This document shows positions 1 through 7,626 of a stretch of DNA of 41,531 nt, piece by piece. A program made the translations under genes and the position numbers. The stretch covers positions 1 to 41,531 of the IMG/VR virus record IMGVR_UViG_3300025736_000063; one strand, given 5' to 3'. The notes below the pieces were generated by a model. The model saw only the letters and a program-made list of their open reading frames with translations. It was not told the DNA's origin and did not search any database. This DNA comes from a virus. The stretch's first letter is position 1; every line of letters starts with the position of its first letter.

Positions 1-1621
1 AGATACTGACGACATTAATACCTGGATGGAAGATGTTACCAATACAGCTACACTCGGTGCAACTTCCTTAACAGCAGGCTCGGCCAAGAGAGCATTAATA
101 ACAGGATTTACAAAAGAGTCAACGGCACAAGTTAAATTTTGTGCCGAAATAAAAGTAGTAAATAACGGAAAGTTTTTATATTTAGATGACATTGAATTTA
201 CCGGTAATCCATTGGAGAGTGTTAATTTGTATTTAATGGAAGAATACCAAGCTAATACTATCACCGGAATGGCTTCAAGTAATACTCACATGATTTATAT
301 GAGTAATGTTGTTAGAGATACTACATCGGGTATTATATCAGTAAATAATGAATCAGGTGATGGAATAGAAGTTACAGCATTAAAAAAATGCACACTATTT
401 GTTAATGGTTCTTTTGTTTCTTCATCGGGAAGTGCCTCAGGTTATGCTTTCATACACCAAGCTACAACAGGTGAAAAAGACGCAACTCCTTTCGGTGGTT
501 CAACAATGGACAGATCAGTAGGATCTATGTTTCCATTTGCGGCAGCACAATACTTAACAGCATCTGGAAAAATAGAATTAAGTGTAGGGGAAACAGTTTC
601 ACTCATTCTTCATGCAACAGACCCAAGGACAGCAACGATTGATGATAATGTTAGATTCTGGGCACAAGCAACCTCAGATGCAGTTGTTCATACTGGGGAC
701 TTAGGGTTTTATAGTTTTCACGGTTCAGATATAACTGGAAATGCTAGTAATGGAAATTATGTACCAAGAATAACTACCGTGGAAAGCGAGACAGGAACAG
801 ATTTAGTTGAGTACACTTCTGATTCTGTAAACGGAGACTATTGGACAGTAAAACAACCTTGTATTGTTACTGGTAAATGGAACGCTAAAAACAATGGTAG
901 TAGTATACACTTTACTGGTTGGTCTGTAAACTCTACACAATTAACAACTTCAATCATAAGTATCACTGATGCTTATAAATTAGATGCTATTAGTGTAGTA
1001 GATACAGTAAATAGAAACTACACAGGTTTTACTAAAGAATTTGCTGCAGGAGATATAATTAGATTACACACTGATGGTTATACAGCCTTGGCAGGAGAAG
1101 ATGCTACAGTATTATTAACAGCAATTCCAAGTGCAAGAACCATTATAACTCCACTTACTCAAACGGTTGATTTTAGCTATAGGTCAAATGCTAATACCCC
1201 AACATCTACAACAGCGGCAATTATACCTATAAACTATATAGATGATTTAGACGCTAGTTCAGTAAATAAATCTTCTAAGTTTATGACCTTGAACACTTCT
1301 AACCAGATGTTATTAAGTGCCGGAGAGTATAGAATATGGTTTGAAGCTAAACCTTACAAGTCTAATAATAATGCTATCTGGTTGTACAATACTACTACAT
1401 CATCAGATATTACAATAGGTCATGGTAATTCAAATTCAGGAGATAACACTGTCACTGCCACAACTATAACAAAAACTTTTACACTAACCGAAGCGTCTGT
1501 ATTAGAACTACGACATATAGTTGATACAACATTTGTAGCCGGATGGGTTGGAAACATAGCGGGGTATACTTATGGATCAATAACAATGATTGCAAGAGGA
1601 TATATTACTAAACTTAAATAG
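1..1621 (+). CDS. Tail fibre, C-terminal part (allele A), 5' truncated by window edge
   Basis: The frame is open from base 2 (D-T-D-D-I-N-T-W) and ends at TAG 1619-1621. An ATG at 26 is internal: the same codons occur inside the long fibre ORF at 40701 onward, so this is the 3' part of the gene that begins at 38590. Bases 1-216 match 40701-40916 with four changes and 666-777 match 41420-41531 exactly; 217-665 is an alternative segment. After 777 comes the only copy of the fibre C-terminus, rich in Thr, Ser, Gly and Asn with beta-strand periodicity, ending in a hydrophobic segment around GYTYGSITMIARGYI that looks like a C1q/TNF-like trimeric tip (inference). It should sit at the distal end of the virion fibre and bind the host surface. 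Joined to 38590-40700 it gives 1243 residues. Confidence 0.85.
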   Translation, partial: DTDDINTWMEDVTNTATLGATSLTAGSAKRALITGFTKESTAQVKFCAEIKVVNNGKFLYLDDIEFTGNPLESVNLYLMEEYQANTITGMASSNTHMIYMSNVVRDTTSGIISVNNESGDGIEVTALKKCTLFVNGSFVSSSGSASGYAFIHQATTGEKDATPFGGSTMDRSVGSMFPFAAAQYLTASGKIELSVGETVSLILHATDPRTATIDDNVRFWAQATSDAVVHTGDLGFYSFHGSDITGNASNGNYVPRITTVESETGTDLVEYTSDSVNGDYWTVKQPCIVTGKWNAKNNGSSIHFTGWSVNSTQLTTSIISITDAYKLDAISVVDTVNRNYTGFTKEFAAGDIIRLHTDGYTALAGEDATVLLTAIPSARTIITPLTQTVDFSYRSNANTPTSTTAAIIPINYIDDLDASSVNKSSKFMTLNTSNQMLLSAGEYRIWFEAKPYKSNNNAIWLYNTTTSSDITIGHGNSNSGDNTVTATTITKTFTLTEASVLELRHIVDTTFVAGWVGNIAGYTYGSITMIARGYITKLK

Positions 1622-1629
1622 AGGTAAAT

Positions 1630-2283
1630 ATGAAAAAATTAATAACAGTTTTATTATTCTTGGTAGTGACAAACTCTTTTGCCTACCGAACATATGAAGA
1701 GATTAACGCTATCAAAGTTAATGATGTATTGTTTAGATTACTTTTTACAGTTTATCCAGATTGTAAGTTTAAAATAAAGAAAGATAAACCAAGTGAGTTT
1801 GAATTTCTAATTAATGTCAATGGGACAAAAGCATGTGCAGCTACTCTGCCAAAGTTAACTGCAAGATTAGACCTGTACAAAACTAATCAACATGCAATTT
1901 TAACTTATAGAACTATTCTGAATGAGAAGAAACTAGAAGCTAAGAACCTATTTAAAACAATCAGACCTTATTATCATGCAGCTTCCAAAAAAGCAGGGCT
2001 TAAGAATGTTCCTAACCCTATGGCATGGGTGAGAGATAATTGTGCAAGAGTAAGTATCCATGAAAAGATTGATATTTGTATAGTTAAATTGAATTTAATT
2101 AATGATAAGGTAGCGGAAGTTGTAGCTGAGTATGCAGCACAGGCGGCAAAGGTTTCAGCTTGTGACTTGAATATCACAGCTATTCAAAACTTCGATATTG
2201 ACACAGTAAATACTATGACAACTGCACAGCTAAAGAATTTTATTAAGTACATGGCAAAAATAATAAAGTGTAGAATAAAATAA
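1630..2283 (+). CDS. Exported protein with Sec signal peptide, unknown function
   Basis: 217 residues. The N-terminus has two Lys, a hydrophobic core and a Ser-Phe-Ala site, so cleavage after residue 18 is predicted. The mature part is basic with six cysteines (for example CKFKIKKDK, NCARV, DICIV, VSACDL, IKCRIK), which would suit disulfides in the periplasm. I recognise no family. It begins 9 bases after the fibre stop with a GAGG ribosome site. Lying between the fibre and the lysis genes, it could modify the envelope, act as a fibre accessory, or exclude superinfecting phages; this is inference from position and signal peptide only. Confidence 0.7.
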   Translation: MKKLITVLLFLVVTNSFAYRTYEEINAIKVNDVLFRLLFTVYPDCKFKIKKDKPSEFEFLINVNGTKACAATLPKLTARLDLYKTNQHAILTYRTILNEKKLEAKNLFKTIRPYYHAASKKAGLKNVPNPMAWVRDNCARVSIHEKIDICIVKLNLINDKVAEVVAEYAAQAAKVSACDLNITAIQNFDIDTVNTMTTAQLKNFIKYMAKIIKCRIK

Positions 2284-2304
2284 CTTTAAATATAGGAGAA
2301 GATT

Positions 2305-2811
2305 ATGAAATTATTTTTAAGTTTATTACTAACTCTAGCGAGTATTAGTATTTTCGCAGTACTTCCTAGCGGATATCCTACACATGAGGTATATAAGATT
2401 AAGACCGATCTAGATATATCCGAAGCCAAGGTAGCTCTTAGGAAGGTAGTTAGAACAGAAGTTGTAACAGTCAGTACAACACTTGCAGCTAGTACATCTT
2501 TTAATACAAGTATCATAATTCCTGCCGATGCAGTCATAACAGATGGTTGGATTTTAGTTAACGGAGTTAAGATAGTTTCAGCAAATGACAATACTTTATC
2601 AGTAGGTTGTGAATCTGTGGTAGACGTTTTTGCAGCTACAGACATGACTGATACAGCTACAGGAGCTTTCACTGCTGGAGTTGCTACAGGTGCAGCAGCT
2701 AACTATATTGCCTCAGATGGTTGTACAGTTACTTATGCTACAGGTGCAGGAGCTTCCGGAATTACAGCAGGAGTTTGGACAATAGGTTTAGAGTACTTTA
2801 CTAAAGAATAG
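2305..2811 (+). CDS. Exported beta-rich protein resembling phage decoration proteins
   Basis: 168 residues with a good ribosome site (AGGAG, 7 bases before ATG). The N-terminus is a Sec-type signal peptide with a predicted cut after Ile-Phe-Ala, residue 18. The mature region is Thr/Ala/Gly/Val-rich and has the pattern I-I-P-A-D-A-V-I-T-D near residue 72 and a final W-T-I-G-L-E-Y. That layout resembles the capsid-proximal protein at 26331-26792 (V-P-T-D-S-L-I near its middle, ending T-I-E-V-E-Y), so both may be the same beta-sandwich fold used in head or fibre decoration. The signal peptide is odd for a virion protein. Confidence 0.65.
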   Translation: MKLFLSLLLTLASISIFAVLPSGYPTHEVYKIKTDLDISEAKVALRKVVRTEVVTVSTTLAASTSFNTSIIIPADAVITDGWILVNGVKIVSANDNTLSVGCESVVDVFAATDMTDTATGAFTAGVATGAAANYIASDGCTVTYATGAGASGITAGVWTIGLEYFTKE

Positions 2812-2826
2812 TTTACCGGTGATATT

Positions 2827-2991
2827 ATGGACGATAAGCTTTGGTGTGAACTAAAATGTATTCGTAAAGACATTTCTGATTTGAGAGTAGATATCGCTAC
2901 TCTCAAAGTGAAATCAGGAATTTGGGGAATTATTGGTGGAAGCTTACCTGTTATATTTGCTTATATTGTGTACATCACAAAGCGATTATGA
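2827..2991 (+). CDS. Small membrane protein, holin candidate
   Basis: 54 residues, too short for most gene finders. The first 30 residues are polar and can form a short coiled coil (CIRKDISDLRVDIATLKVKS); residues 31-50 form one transmembrane helix (GIWGIIGGSLPVIFAYIVYI) followed by TKRL. The layout, charged N-terminus and single C-terminal helix with a basic tail, matches many small phage membrane proteins placed just before an endolysin, such as the haemolysin XhlA-type holin-associated family. The endolysin reading frame overlaps its 3' end. The ribosome site is weak (GGTGAT). Holin function is inferred from position and topology. Confidence 0.65.
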   Translation: MDDKLWCELKCIRKDISDLRVDIATLKVKSGIWGIIGGSLPVIFAYIVYITKRL

Positions 2992-3361
2992 TGTGTTAGA
3001 GTTCAATTTCACCTGTAAAAATACTGAAGATATTTACCATCTGCAAAAGGTAAAACCTCACCTACTAACTGTATTCTCAGATATAGTTGGTTGGTGTCAG
3101 GATAATGAACTCCCTCTAGTCATCACTAGAATTATTGATGAGAGAATCGAGGGAGTTTCTGTATCTGACACCCATGGTCAAGGAAGGGCCTTAGATCTTT
3201 CCGTTAGGGGTTGGACCCTTGTCGACATAAATAAATTCGTTATGCATTTCAATACTAAGTATGTTAAACTTGGAGCAATCAGCTACTCAGATGGATTGTC
3301 GCGAGTGGCAGTGTTCCACAACGGAACAGCTTGGCATCTACATATCCAAGTACGACCCTAA
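2933..3361 (+). CDS. Endolysin, M15 family zinc peptidase
   Basis: Peptidoglycan-cleaving D-Ala or L-Ala-D-Glu peptidase. The M15 signature is clear: S-D-T-H-G-Q-G-R-A-L-D (His81 and Asp88 as zinc ligands, numbered from the TTG start) and W-H-L-H-I-Q at 134-139, supplying the third ligand. At 142 residues it is a single catalytic domain with no obvious cell-wall binding domain. The start is uncertain: TTG 2933 has GGGGAA upstream and gives a hydrophobic N-terminus that could act as a signal-anchor; GTG 2993, just after the holin-candidate stop, would give 122 residues. Overlap with the upstream gene implies coupled translation. Confidence 0.85.
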   Translation: MVEAYLLYLLILCTSQSDYDVLEFNFTCKNTEDIYHLQKVKPHLLTVFSDIVGWCQDNELPLVITRIIDERIEGVSVSDTHGQGRALDLSVRGWTLVDINKFVMHFNTKYVKLGAISYSDGLSRVAVFHNGTAWHLHIQVRP

Positions 3362-3373
3362 CCGGAGAATAGT

Positions 3374-3586
3374 ATGACTGAAGTAACACCTGTAGTTGAA
3401 ACACCTGAAGTAGTTGTACCTGTTAAGAAATGGTATGAATTAATTGACATTAAAGAAATTATCAGATCTGTATATAATGGAGTAAGACCATTATTCGCAA
3501 AGAAGATTCTTGATTCTGCATCTAAGTGGGATGATGCTGCATTAGGTGCAGTAGACCTACTTGTAGAAAAATTCTGCGGTAAGTAA
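3374..3586 (+). CDS. Small lysis-cassette protein, unknown
   Basis: 70 residues with a good ribosome site (GGAGA). The N-terminus is rich in Val, Pro, Glu and Thr (VTPVVETPEVVVPVKK), then a helical part ending FCGK. No transmembrane segment is convincing. Its stop shares a base with the next start (TAATG at 3584-3588), so the two are translationally coupled. It lies between endolysin and membrane protein and is probably part of the lysis or late accessory set; no family recognised. Confidence 0.6.
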   Translation: MTEVTPVVETPEVVVPVKKWYELIDIKEIIRSVYNGVRPLFAKKILDSASKWDDAALGAVDLLVEKFCGK

Positions 3587-3765
3587 TGTTTCAAACAATT
3601 TTAGTAAAGGTGGTCACTTCTTTGGCCACCTCTTTACTTACATTTCTAGGTAAGTGGCTCATTAATTGGATAGGGACTCAACAAGATAACAGGGAGATTG
3701 ATGATGCACTCAATCAAGAAGATCGTAGGCGTGCTGCTAGTGATCTCGATATTGTGTTTAACTAG
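3586..3765 (+). CDS. Small membrane protein overlapping a lipoprotein gene (spanin or holin candidate)
   Basis: 59 residues starting at ATG 3586 in a TAATG overlap. Residues 3-29 form an amphipathic-to-hydrophobic helix (ILVKVVTSLATSLLTFLGKW), then a charged tail rich in Asp, Arg and Glu. Its last 65 bases overlap, in another frame, the start of the lipoprotein gene at 3701. A membrane protein gene partly containing a lipoprotein gene is the arrangement of Rz/Rz1 two-component spanins, but this protein is shorter than usual inner-membrane spanins, so a holin is the alternative. Confidence 0.55.
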   Translation: MFQTILVKVVTSLATSLLTFLGKWLINWIGTQQDNREIDDALNQEDRRRAASDLDIVFN

Positions 3766-4012
3766 TTGTGGGCGACAAGCTGTAGAGTTTGACCCTCAGT
3801 TCTATGTTGGAGACTATCTAGGTGTACAGGTAATGAATAGAAATGGAGAGGTAATATCTTGCCAAGAAGAGAAGTTTAATCAAATAGCATGTATGACTAA
3901 GGATAAAATAAAAGAACTTAGGAAGATTCTCAAGCATGCTACAGTCCCAAAAGAAAATGCAGCATTACTCAAGAAAGTTATTAAAGAATTAAAAGCTGTA
4001 TCTAAGAAATAG
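3701..4012 (+). CDS. Lipoprotein, outer-membrane spanin (Rz1-like) candidate
   Basis: About 103 residues. Basic start (MMHSIKK), hydrophobic core and a lipobox Leu-Thr-Ser-Cys with the lipidated Cys at residue 23 (from ATG 3701). AGGGAG at 3691-3696 precedes tandem ATGs at 3701 and 3704, so either may be used; a TTG at 3698 is too close. The mature part has two cysteines (ISCQEEKFNQIACM) and a Lys-rich helical C-terminus (KKVIKELKAVSKK). As a lipoprotein directly after endolysin and small membrane proteins, its likely role is outer-membrane disruption at lysis. It ends convergent with, and overlapping by 11 bases, the leftward operon. Confidence 0.7.
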   Translation: MMHSIKKIVGVLLVISILCLTSCGRQAVEFDPQFYVGDYLGVQVMNRNGEVISCQEEKFNQIACMTKDKIKELRKILKHATVPKENAALLKKVIKELKAVSKK

Positions 4013-4187
4013 TTTTCTCTTCAAAATTCTTACATATTTTAGGATTGTGGTGGAGCAAAGCATCCAATACAGTCTGAGCTTTTATTTTACACTGGCACCT
4101 TAGCACAGTGTCCACTATCTTACAGTGGACACATATCTTGCAACACTTATCAGAAAACATTAAGTTTAAATAGTCTGATATTTTCAC
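4002..4187 (-). CDS. Small cysteine-rich, probable zinc-binding protein
   Basis: 61 residues from GTG 4187, coupled to the preceding gene by TAGTG. Cysteines and a histidine form C-C-x2-C-x2-H-C in the middle (KCCKICVHC), then L-R-C-Q-C and I-C-K-N-F near the C-terminus. This spacing resembles small phage and bacterial zinc-ribbon-like peptides of the C-x2-C...C...C-x2-F type. It is the last gene of the leftward operon and its stop overlaps the 3' end of the convergent lipoprotein gene. Function unknown. Confidence 0.55.
   Translation of the reverse strand: MKISDYLNLMFSDKCCKICVHCKIVDTVLRCQCKIKAQTVLDALLHHNPKICKNFEEKTIS
4108..4132. other. Perfect 9-bp hairpin in the convergent zone
   Basis: GTGTCCACT (4108-4116) pairs with AGTGGACAC (4124-4132) across a 7-base loop. 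There is no T-run on either side, so it is not a typical intrinsic terminator, but it lies where late rightward and early leftward transcription meet and inside the small Cys-rich gene. Confidence 0.5.
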
Positions 4188-4639
4188 TATACGATCTCTA
4201 GCTTCTGTACTTTGATAGGGCTCTTAGCTCTCTTTCTAGCAGCAGCAGTAATTTTATTAAGCATGTTAGCTGCCATCTCTTGAAGATCAGCAGGGTTTTT
4301 GCAAAGCTCTAGAAACTTAGGTTCTTTACATTCATTCACCATTAGTAGATGTCTCATGTGGATATTCTCTTCTTGTATTCTTCTGATGTAAGGGTAGATT
4401 CCTTCATAAGTTCTTCGACAAGAATCCGCAGCAGTGTGACAATCTTTAAAATTTACTACAGAAAGTATTAAATTATATAGTGCAAAGTTTACTCCACCTA
4501 ATTTAATCCTTTCAGCCTCTACTTTCGCAGCACCTTTCAAAGCTTCCTTATCTACCTTAGCAGCTTCTTTATTCCGAGCTTCAAATTCTCTCTTGGCCTG
4601 GACACTTGCATAGTTCTTTTTTTTATCTCGTTCGTTCAT
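4187..4639 (-). CDS. Hypothetical helical protein
   Basis: 150 residues, highly charged and mostly helical. The first 50 residues are Lys/Glu/Ala-rich (NKEAAKVDKEALKGAAKVEAE) and the C-terminus is basic. The central part has four cysteines (KDCHTAADSCRR, NECKEPKF, ELCKNP). No motif recognised. It starts one base after the stop of the HNH gene and its stop overlaps the next GTG, so it belongs to the leftward operon. Confidence 0.6.
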   Translation of the reverse strand: MNERDKKKNYASVQAKREFEARNKEAAKVDKEALKGAAKVEAERIKLGGVNFALYNLILSVVNFKDCHTAADSCRRTYEGIYPYIRRIQEENIHMRHLLMVNECKEPKFLELCKNPADLQEMAANMLNKITAAARKRAKSPIKVQKLEIV

Positions 4640-4640
4640 C

Positions 4641-5150
4641 TTACACCTCCAAAGTGTTAATCGGTTCTCTATCTATGTATCCCCATGGAGCATATCCGTA
4701 CCGCTCTTTGTAAGTAGCAAAAAAAGCACCGTAAGCTTCCTCTTTGTCAAGATAACTTCCTATATTGACAAGTCCTATCCCTGTTATAGCTATTCTAGCT
4801 CTATATTTTTTATTTCTTCTTTCCCTAGTTTGTACCCCATATCTGCTTTGCTGTGATCTCCCTATGTTTTGAGCATTAGTAATGTAGCGAAGATTGGTTA
4901 GTTGATTGTTTAATTTATCATGATCTATGTGGTCCACTACTATTCTCTGGTGGGTTTCAGGTTTGGGTAGTTCGAAGGTTTCAGCTACTAAAATGTGGGC
5001 TAAATTTTCTCCTAATCTCCCTAAGGATATTCTCCTATACCCATAACGTGAAACACTTCCTTTAACTATAATGGTCCCCTTACGGACTCTCCCGTAACTA
5101 CTTACCTGATAACCTTCTCTCACTTTTATATTTTTCCACACCTCTACCAT
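4641..5150 (-). CDS. HNH homing endonuclease (NUMOD4 + HNH, AP2-like C-terminus)
   Basis: 169 residues. The N-terminus EVWKNIKVREGYQVSSYGRVR is a NUMOD4 DNA-binding motif; VVDHIDHDKLNNQLTNLRYI is the HNH core (His in VDHID, Asn in NNQLTNLR); residues 100-150 with Y-R-A-R-I and G-x-Y-x-x-x-E-E-A-Y-x-A resemble an AP2/ERF-type DNA-binding region. This is the standard free-standing phage homing endonuclease. It would cut an uninvaded allele so that the gene is copied in by repair. It lies in tight operon spacing without disrupting a recognisable neighbour. Confidence 0.88.
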   Translation of the reverse strand: MVEVWKNIKVREGYQVSSYGRVRKGTIIVKGSVSRYGYRRISLGRLGENLAHILVAETFELPKPETHQRIVVDHIDHDKLNNQLTNLRYITNAQNIGRSQQSRYGVQTRERRNKKYRARIAITGIGLVNIGSYLDKEEAYGAFFATYKERYGYAPWGYIDREPINTLEV

Positions 5151-5151
5151 G

Positions 5152-5787
5152 CTATACCTCTAGTGTGGTAAGTCCTCTAGGGAGAATAAACCATTCAATA
5201 CCCATAAACTTAGTTTTAAAAATATTATCTCCATGCTTATGGCCCATCAAAACTAAATTAGGTCTGTTAGATGGGAAAGCATAGTTCTTCATTACATAAG
5301 TACAAAGGAGATTGGAAAGTTTTTTAGACTCTTTAATATTCTTCCTCCAAAATTTCTCATCTAGCCAATTAACTATTCTCATCTGAGCAAACTTAAATTT
5401 TCCAATACCTTTAAACTCTTTGTTCTCCCACTTATCACATTTCTTATCTGTCCAATATACTCTATGTCCATGGATAAATTCTACTGTGCAAGTGTTATGG
5501 AATTTAGTTATGTTAGAAGAGTACTGTACAAAATCGGGCATTGACCCGGTATGATTACCTTCCACCATTCTATTACCAAATTGCTTTTTCACTTTAGCAT
5601 ACTGCAAATGTAGTTTAGGGATATCTTTCTTTAAAGTATTCTTGAAATCGAAGTTATCTCCTATTAAGAATACTTCTTCTCCTTTAAGCTTACATTCCTT
5701 GTCAAACTCTACTATCTCTTCCGGTGTAAGGTGTGACTGCTTAGGTGCGCCCCAGTGTAAATCTGCTATTACGTGTATTTTTGTCAT
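5152..5787 (-). CDS. Calcineurin-like metallophosphoesterase
   Basis: 211 residues from ATG 5787, preferred over an upstream in-frame start at 5838 because GAGG lies just before it and the start overlaps the previous stop (ATGA). Motifs in order: D-L-H (IADLHWG), G-D-N-F-D, G-N-H (VEGNHTG), G-H-R and the terminal G-H-K-H-G-D, covering the dimetal-binding ligands of the family. Such phage enzymes hydrolyse phosphodiesters (nucleotide or DNA/RNA end processing); the substrate cannot be told here. Confidence 0.88.
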   Translation of the reverse strand: MTKIHVIADLHWGAPKQSHLTPEEIVEFDKECKLKGEEVFLIGDNFDFKNTLKKDIPKLHLQYAKVKKQFGNRMVEGNHTGSMPDFVQYSSNITKFHNTCTVEFIHGHRVYWTDKKCDKWENKEFKGIGKFKFAQMRIVNWLDEKFWRKNIKESKKLSNLLCTYVMKNYAFPSNRPNLVLMGHKHGDNIFKTKFMGIEWFILPRGLTTLEV

Positions 5788-6164
5788 TTGTTCCTCGCTA
5801 TACTCCCCAATCGGGAGTTTTCTGAGTGGGTTAACCACCTCATATTATCTAAAGTATATCCTTTAGAGCTTTCTATCCTGTCTACTGTAGGGCATAGCCT
5901 TCTAGTATACTCAGAATTTCCCCATATAATAAACATATATTCAAATTCTTTACTATCTAATGCCCAAGTATAAAATTCTTCTTTGGAGAGTAGTTCTTTT
6001 CCTTTATACAGATGAGCTTTTTTATACTGTATTCCCGTTACCCTCGATTTCATATTTCTGTATTTGCGAACAAGAAACCCTTTTCTAGTCTTTTCATACC
6101 TTCTAGTACAACTGTTCCCTGTTTTTAACCTGTGCTCTCTTTGTTTTTTTAAATCCCAAACCAT
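5784..6164 (-). CDS. HNH-like phage protein (SVDRI..KGY type)
   Basis: 126 residues, very basic N-terminus. The C-terminal part C-P-T-V-D-R-I-E-S-S-K-G-Y-T-L-D-N-M-R-W is the signature of a widespread phage HNH-like family in which a treble-clef zinc finger precedes the D-R-I...N-x-R-W core; the usual upstream zinc cysteines are not obvious here. It follows the helicase gene with no gap and its stop overlaps the phosphoesterase start. Probable nuclease or homing-type element. Confidence 0.7.
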   Translation of the reverse strand: MVWDLKKQREHRLKTGNSCTRRYEKTRKGFLVRKYRNMKSRVTGIQYKKAHLYKGKELLSKEEFYTWALDSKEFEYMFIIWGNSEYTRRLCPTVDRIESSKGYTLDNMRWLTHSENSRLGSIARNK

Positions 6165-7454
6165 CTAACCCCCTATTATTTTACTTATTTCTGATTCTTT
6201 TTTCTCTAGCTTCTTTGTTATATATTTACTCATTTTACTACCGAACATTCTATGGCAGTATGTCTGTTTAGTCTGGCCTATTCTATCAATACGTTTACGG
6301 CCCTGCATATTATCTCTAGGAATCCACGATTCATCATTAAACACAACATGATTACTTGCCACTAAGTTCCAACCTGTTGAAAAGCTTGAGACTGTAGCTA
6401 CAATTGCATCTAGTTGTCCTGCTTGGAATTGATCTACATACTTTTGACGCAAAGGGATAGGAGTACTTCCATTGACTTTCTGGATCCTCCCTTTAAGCTT
6501 CTTGGAAATTATCTCTACTGGCTCCCTGTGAGCTGAATAGATCAATAAAGGTTTCTCCCCTTGCCCAATTAACCCATTACAATAATCAGCCGTTACAGGG
6601 GCAGTGAGGACCGCAGACTTCTTCTTGATAGTAGAGTCCTTACCTTTCTCTGCGTTAAACTCGTCCCAGAGTTCCTTCTCTTCATCCTTAGTCATTTTAG
6701 TTTTAATATCTACATCTAAGAATATCATCTCTTTTAAGTCTAAATGATTCTTTGCCAACCTTCTAAAGTACTTACCTTTCAATAATGATTTAAGTTCAGG
6801 AACATTTCTTAGACCTTCAAACTTGTTTATCCTTCTCCCCATCATTTCGAATTGAGTATGATTAGAGAATTGTTTTTGAAAGTCCCAGAAGGATCCTCCA
6901 TAGACTCTTCCACTAGTTCCTTTAGGGTTGTAACCACAAAGCTTTATTTGAGAGTAAAACTCTGGGACATTATTATCAATTGGTGTACCACTTAGACCTA
7001 TAAACCGTTCAGGTTCATAATTCTCTATGTAGTTATGGACCGCTAAAGTTCTATAAGCTTTAATGTTTTTAAGGTAGTGACATTCATCTGCAATTACAAT
7101 GTCGGCCCAATCAAAAAGTTTCTCGGCCCATTTCAATTGCTCATAGTGCATTAGAACTATTTGTGTTTTAGGGTATTCTAAAAAGTCTTTCTCAGATTCC
7201 AATATTTTTACAGTAGGAGGATCAAAGAATAGTTTATTTATTTCCGATCTCCAATTGTATTTCAGGTAGGAAGGCACCATTATCAGGGCTGTTGATCCTG
7301 TTGCCTCCACTACCATTAAAGATTGTAACGACTTTCCCAAACCTTGTTCATCCCCTACAACACAGTAGTGTTGCTCTATCAATTTATGATAGCCGACTAA
7401 CTGGTAAGGTTTAGGCCGAACTGTGACATTTAAAAGCATACTACTGATTGCCAC
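6165..7454 (-). CDS. SNF2-family DEAD/DEAH-box helicase
   Basis: 429 residues. Motifs: P-Y-Q (Q18), I G-D-E-Q-G-L-G-K-S (34-42), II D-E-C-H (123-126), III S-G-T-P (155-158), V around 357-363 (SFSTGWN), VI Q-G-R-K-R-I-D-R-I-G-Q (384-394). The QxxRxxRxGQ form of motif VI is the SNF2 signature. Compact, with no accessory domain. It is an ATP-driven DNA translocase likely used in replication or recombination. GTG 7454 is favoured because AAGGA sits 5 bases before it; ATG 7439 is an alternative. It overlaps the upstream gene by 14 bases. Confidence 0.92.
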   Translation of the reverse strand: MAISSMLLNVTVRPKPYQLVGYHKLIEQHYCVVGDEQGLGKSLQSLMVVEATGSTALIMVPSYLKYNWRSEINKLFFDPPTVKILESEKDFLEYPKTQIVLMHYEQLKWAEKLFDWADIVIADECHYLKNIKAYRTLAVHNYIENYEPERFIGLSGTPIDNNVPEFYSQIKLCGYNPKGTSGRVYGGSFWDFQKQFSNHTQFEMMGRRINKFEGLRNVPELKSLLKGKYFRRLAKNHLDLKEMIFLDVDIKTKMTKDEEKELWDEFNAEKGKDSTIKKKSAVLTAPVTADYCNGLIGQGEKPLLIYSAHREPVEIISKKLKGRIQKVNGSTPIPLRQKYVDQFQAGQLDAIVATVSSFSTGWNLVASNHVVFNDESWIPRDNMQGRKRIDRIGQTKQTYCHRMFGSKMSKYITKKLEKKESEISKIIGG

Positions 7455-7626
7455 TTAGTTCCTTATCCCACTCTACCATTAATTTCTCGAACAGGAGCAT
7501 CATTTCTCCAATATGTAACTCGACAAAACTGGAATATACGTCATCGGGAATGTTGTGGTCAGAAAATATTCGACCTAGCATACCCTCAACTTCTATAGCT
7601 ACAGTTTCTATGTATTTCTCTTTCAT
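7441..7626 (-). CDS. Small acidic hypothetical protein
   Basis: 61 residues from ATG 7626, chosen over TTG 7635 because it forms a TAATG overlap with the preceding gene. Acidic and helical (YSSFVELHIGEMMLLFEKLM). No family recognised. Coupled at both ends, so it is probably co-expressed with the helicase. Confidence 0.6.
   Translation of the reverse strand: MKEKYIETVAIEVEGMLGRIFSDHNIPDDVYSSFVELHIGEMMLLFEKLMVEWDKELSGNQ

Noticed and set aside
217-665. Invertible fibre cassette (Gin/Cin type)
   Set aside because: The alternative segment is in direct orientation, no inverted crossover sites or invertase gene seen.
1-777. Diversity-generating retroelement as the cause of fibre variation (as in phage BPP-1)
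   Set aside because: No reverse transcriptase or template repeat; the difference is a whole-segment swap, not adenine-targeted substitutions.
5788-5838. Longer start for the metallophosphoesterase
   Set aside because: The ATG at 5787 has GAGG and an ATGA overlap and begins right at the conserved first strand.
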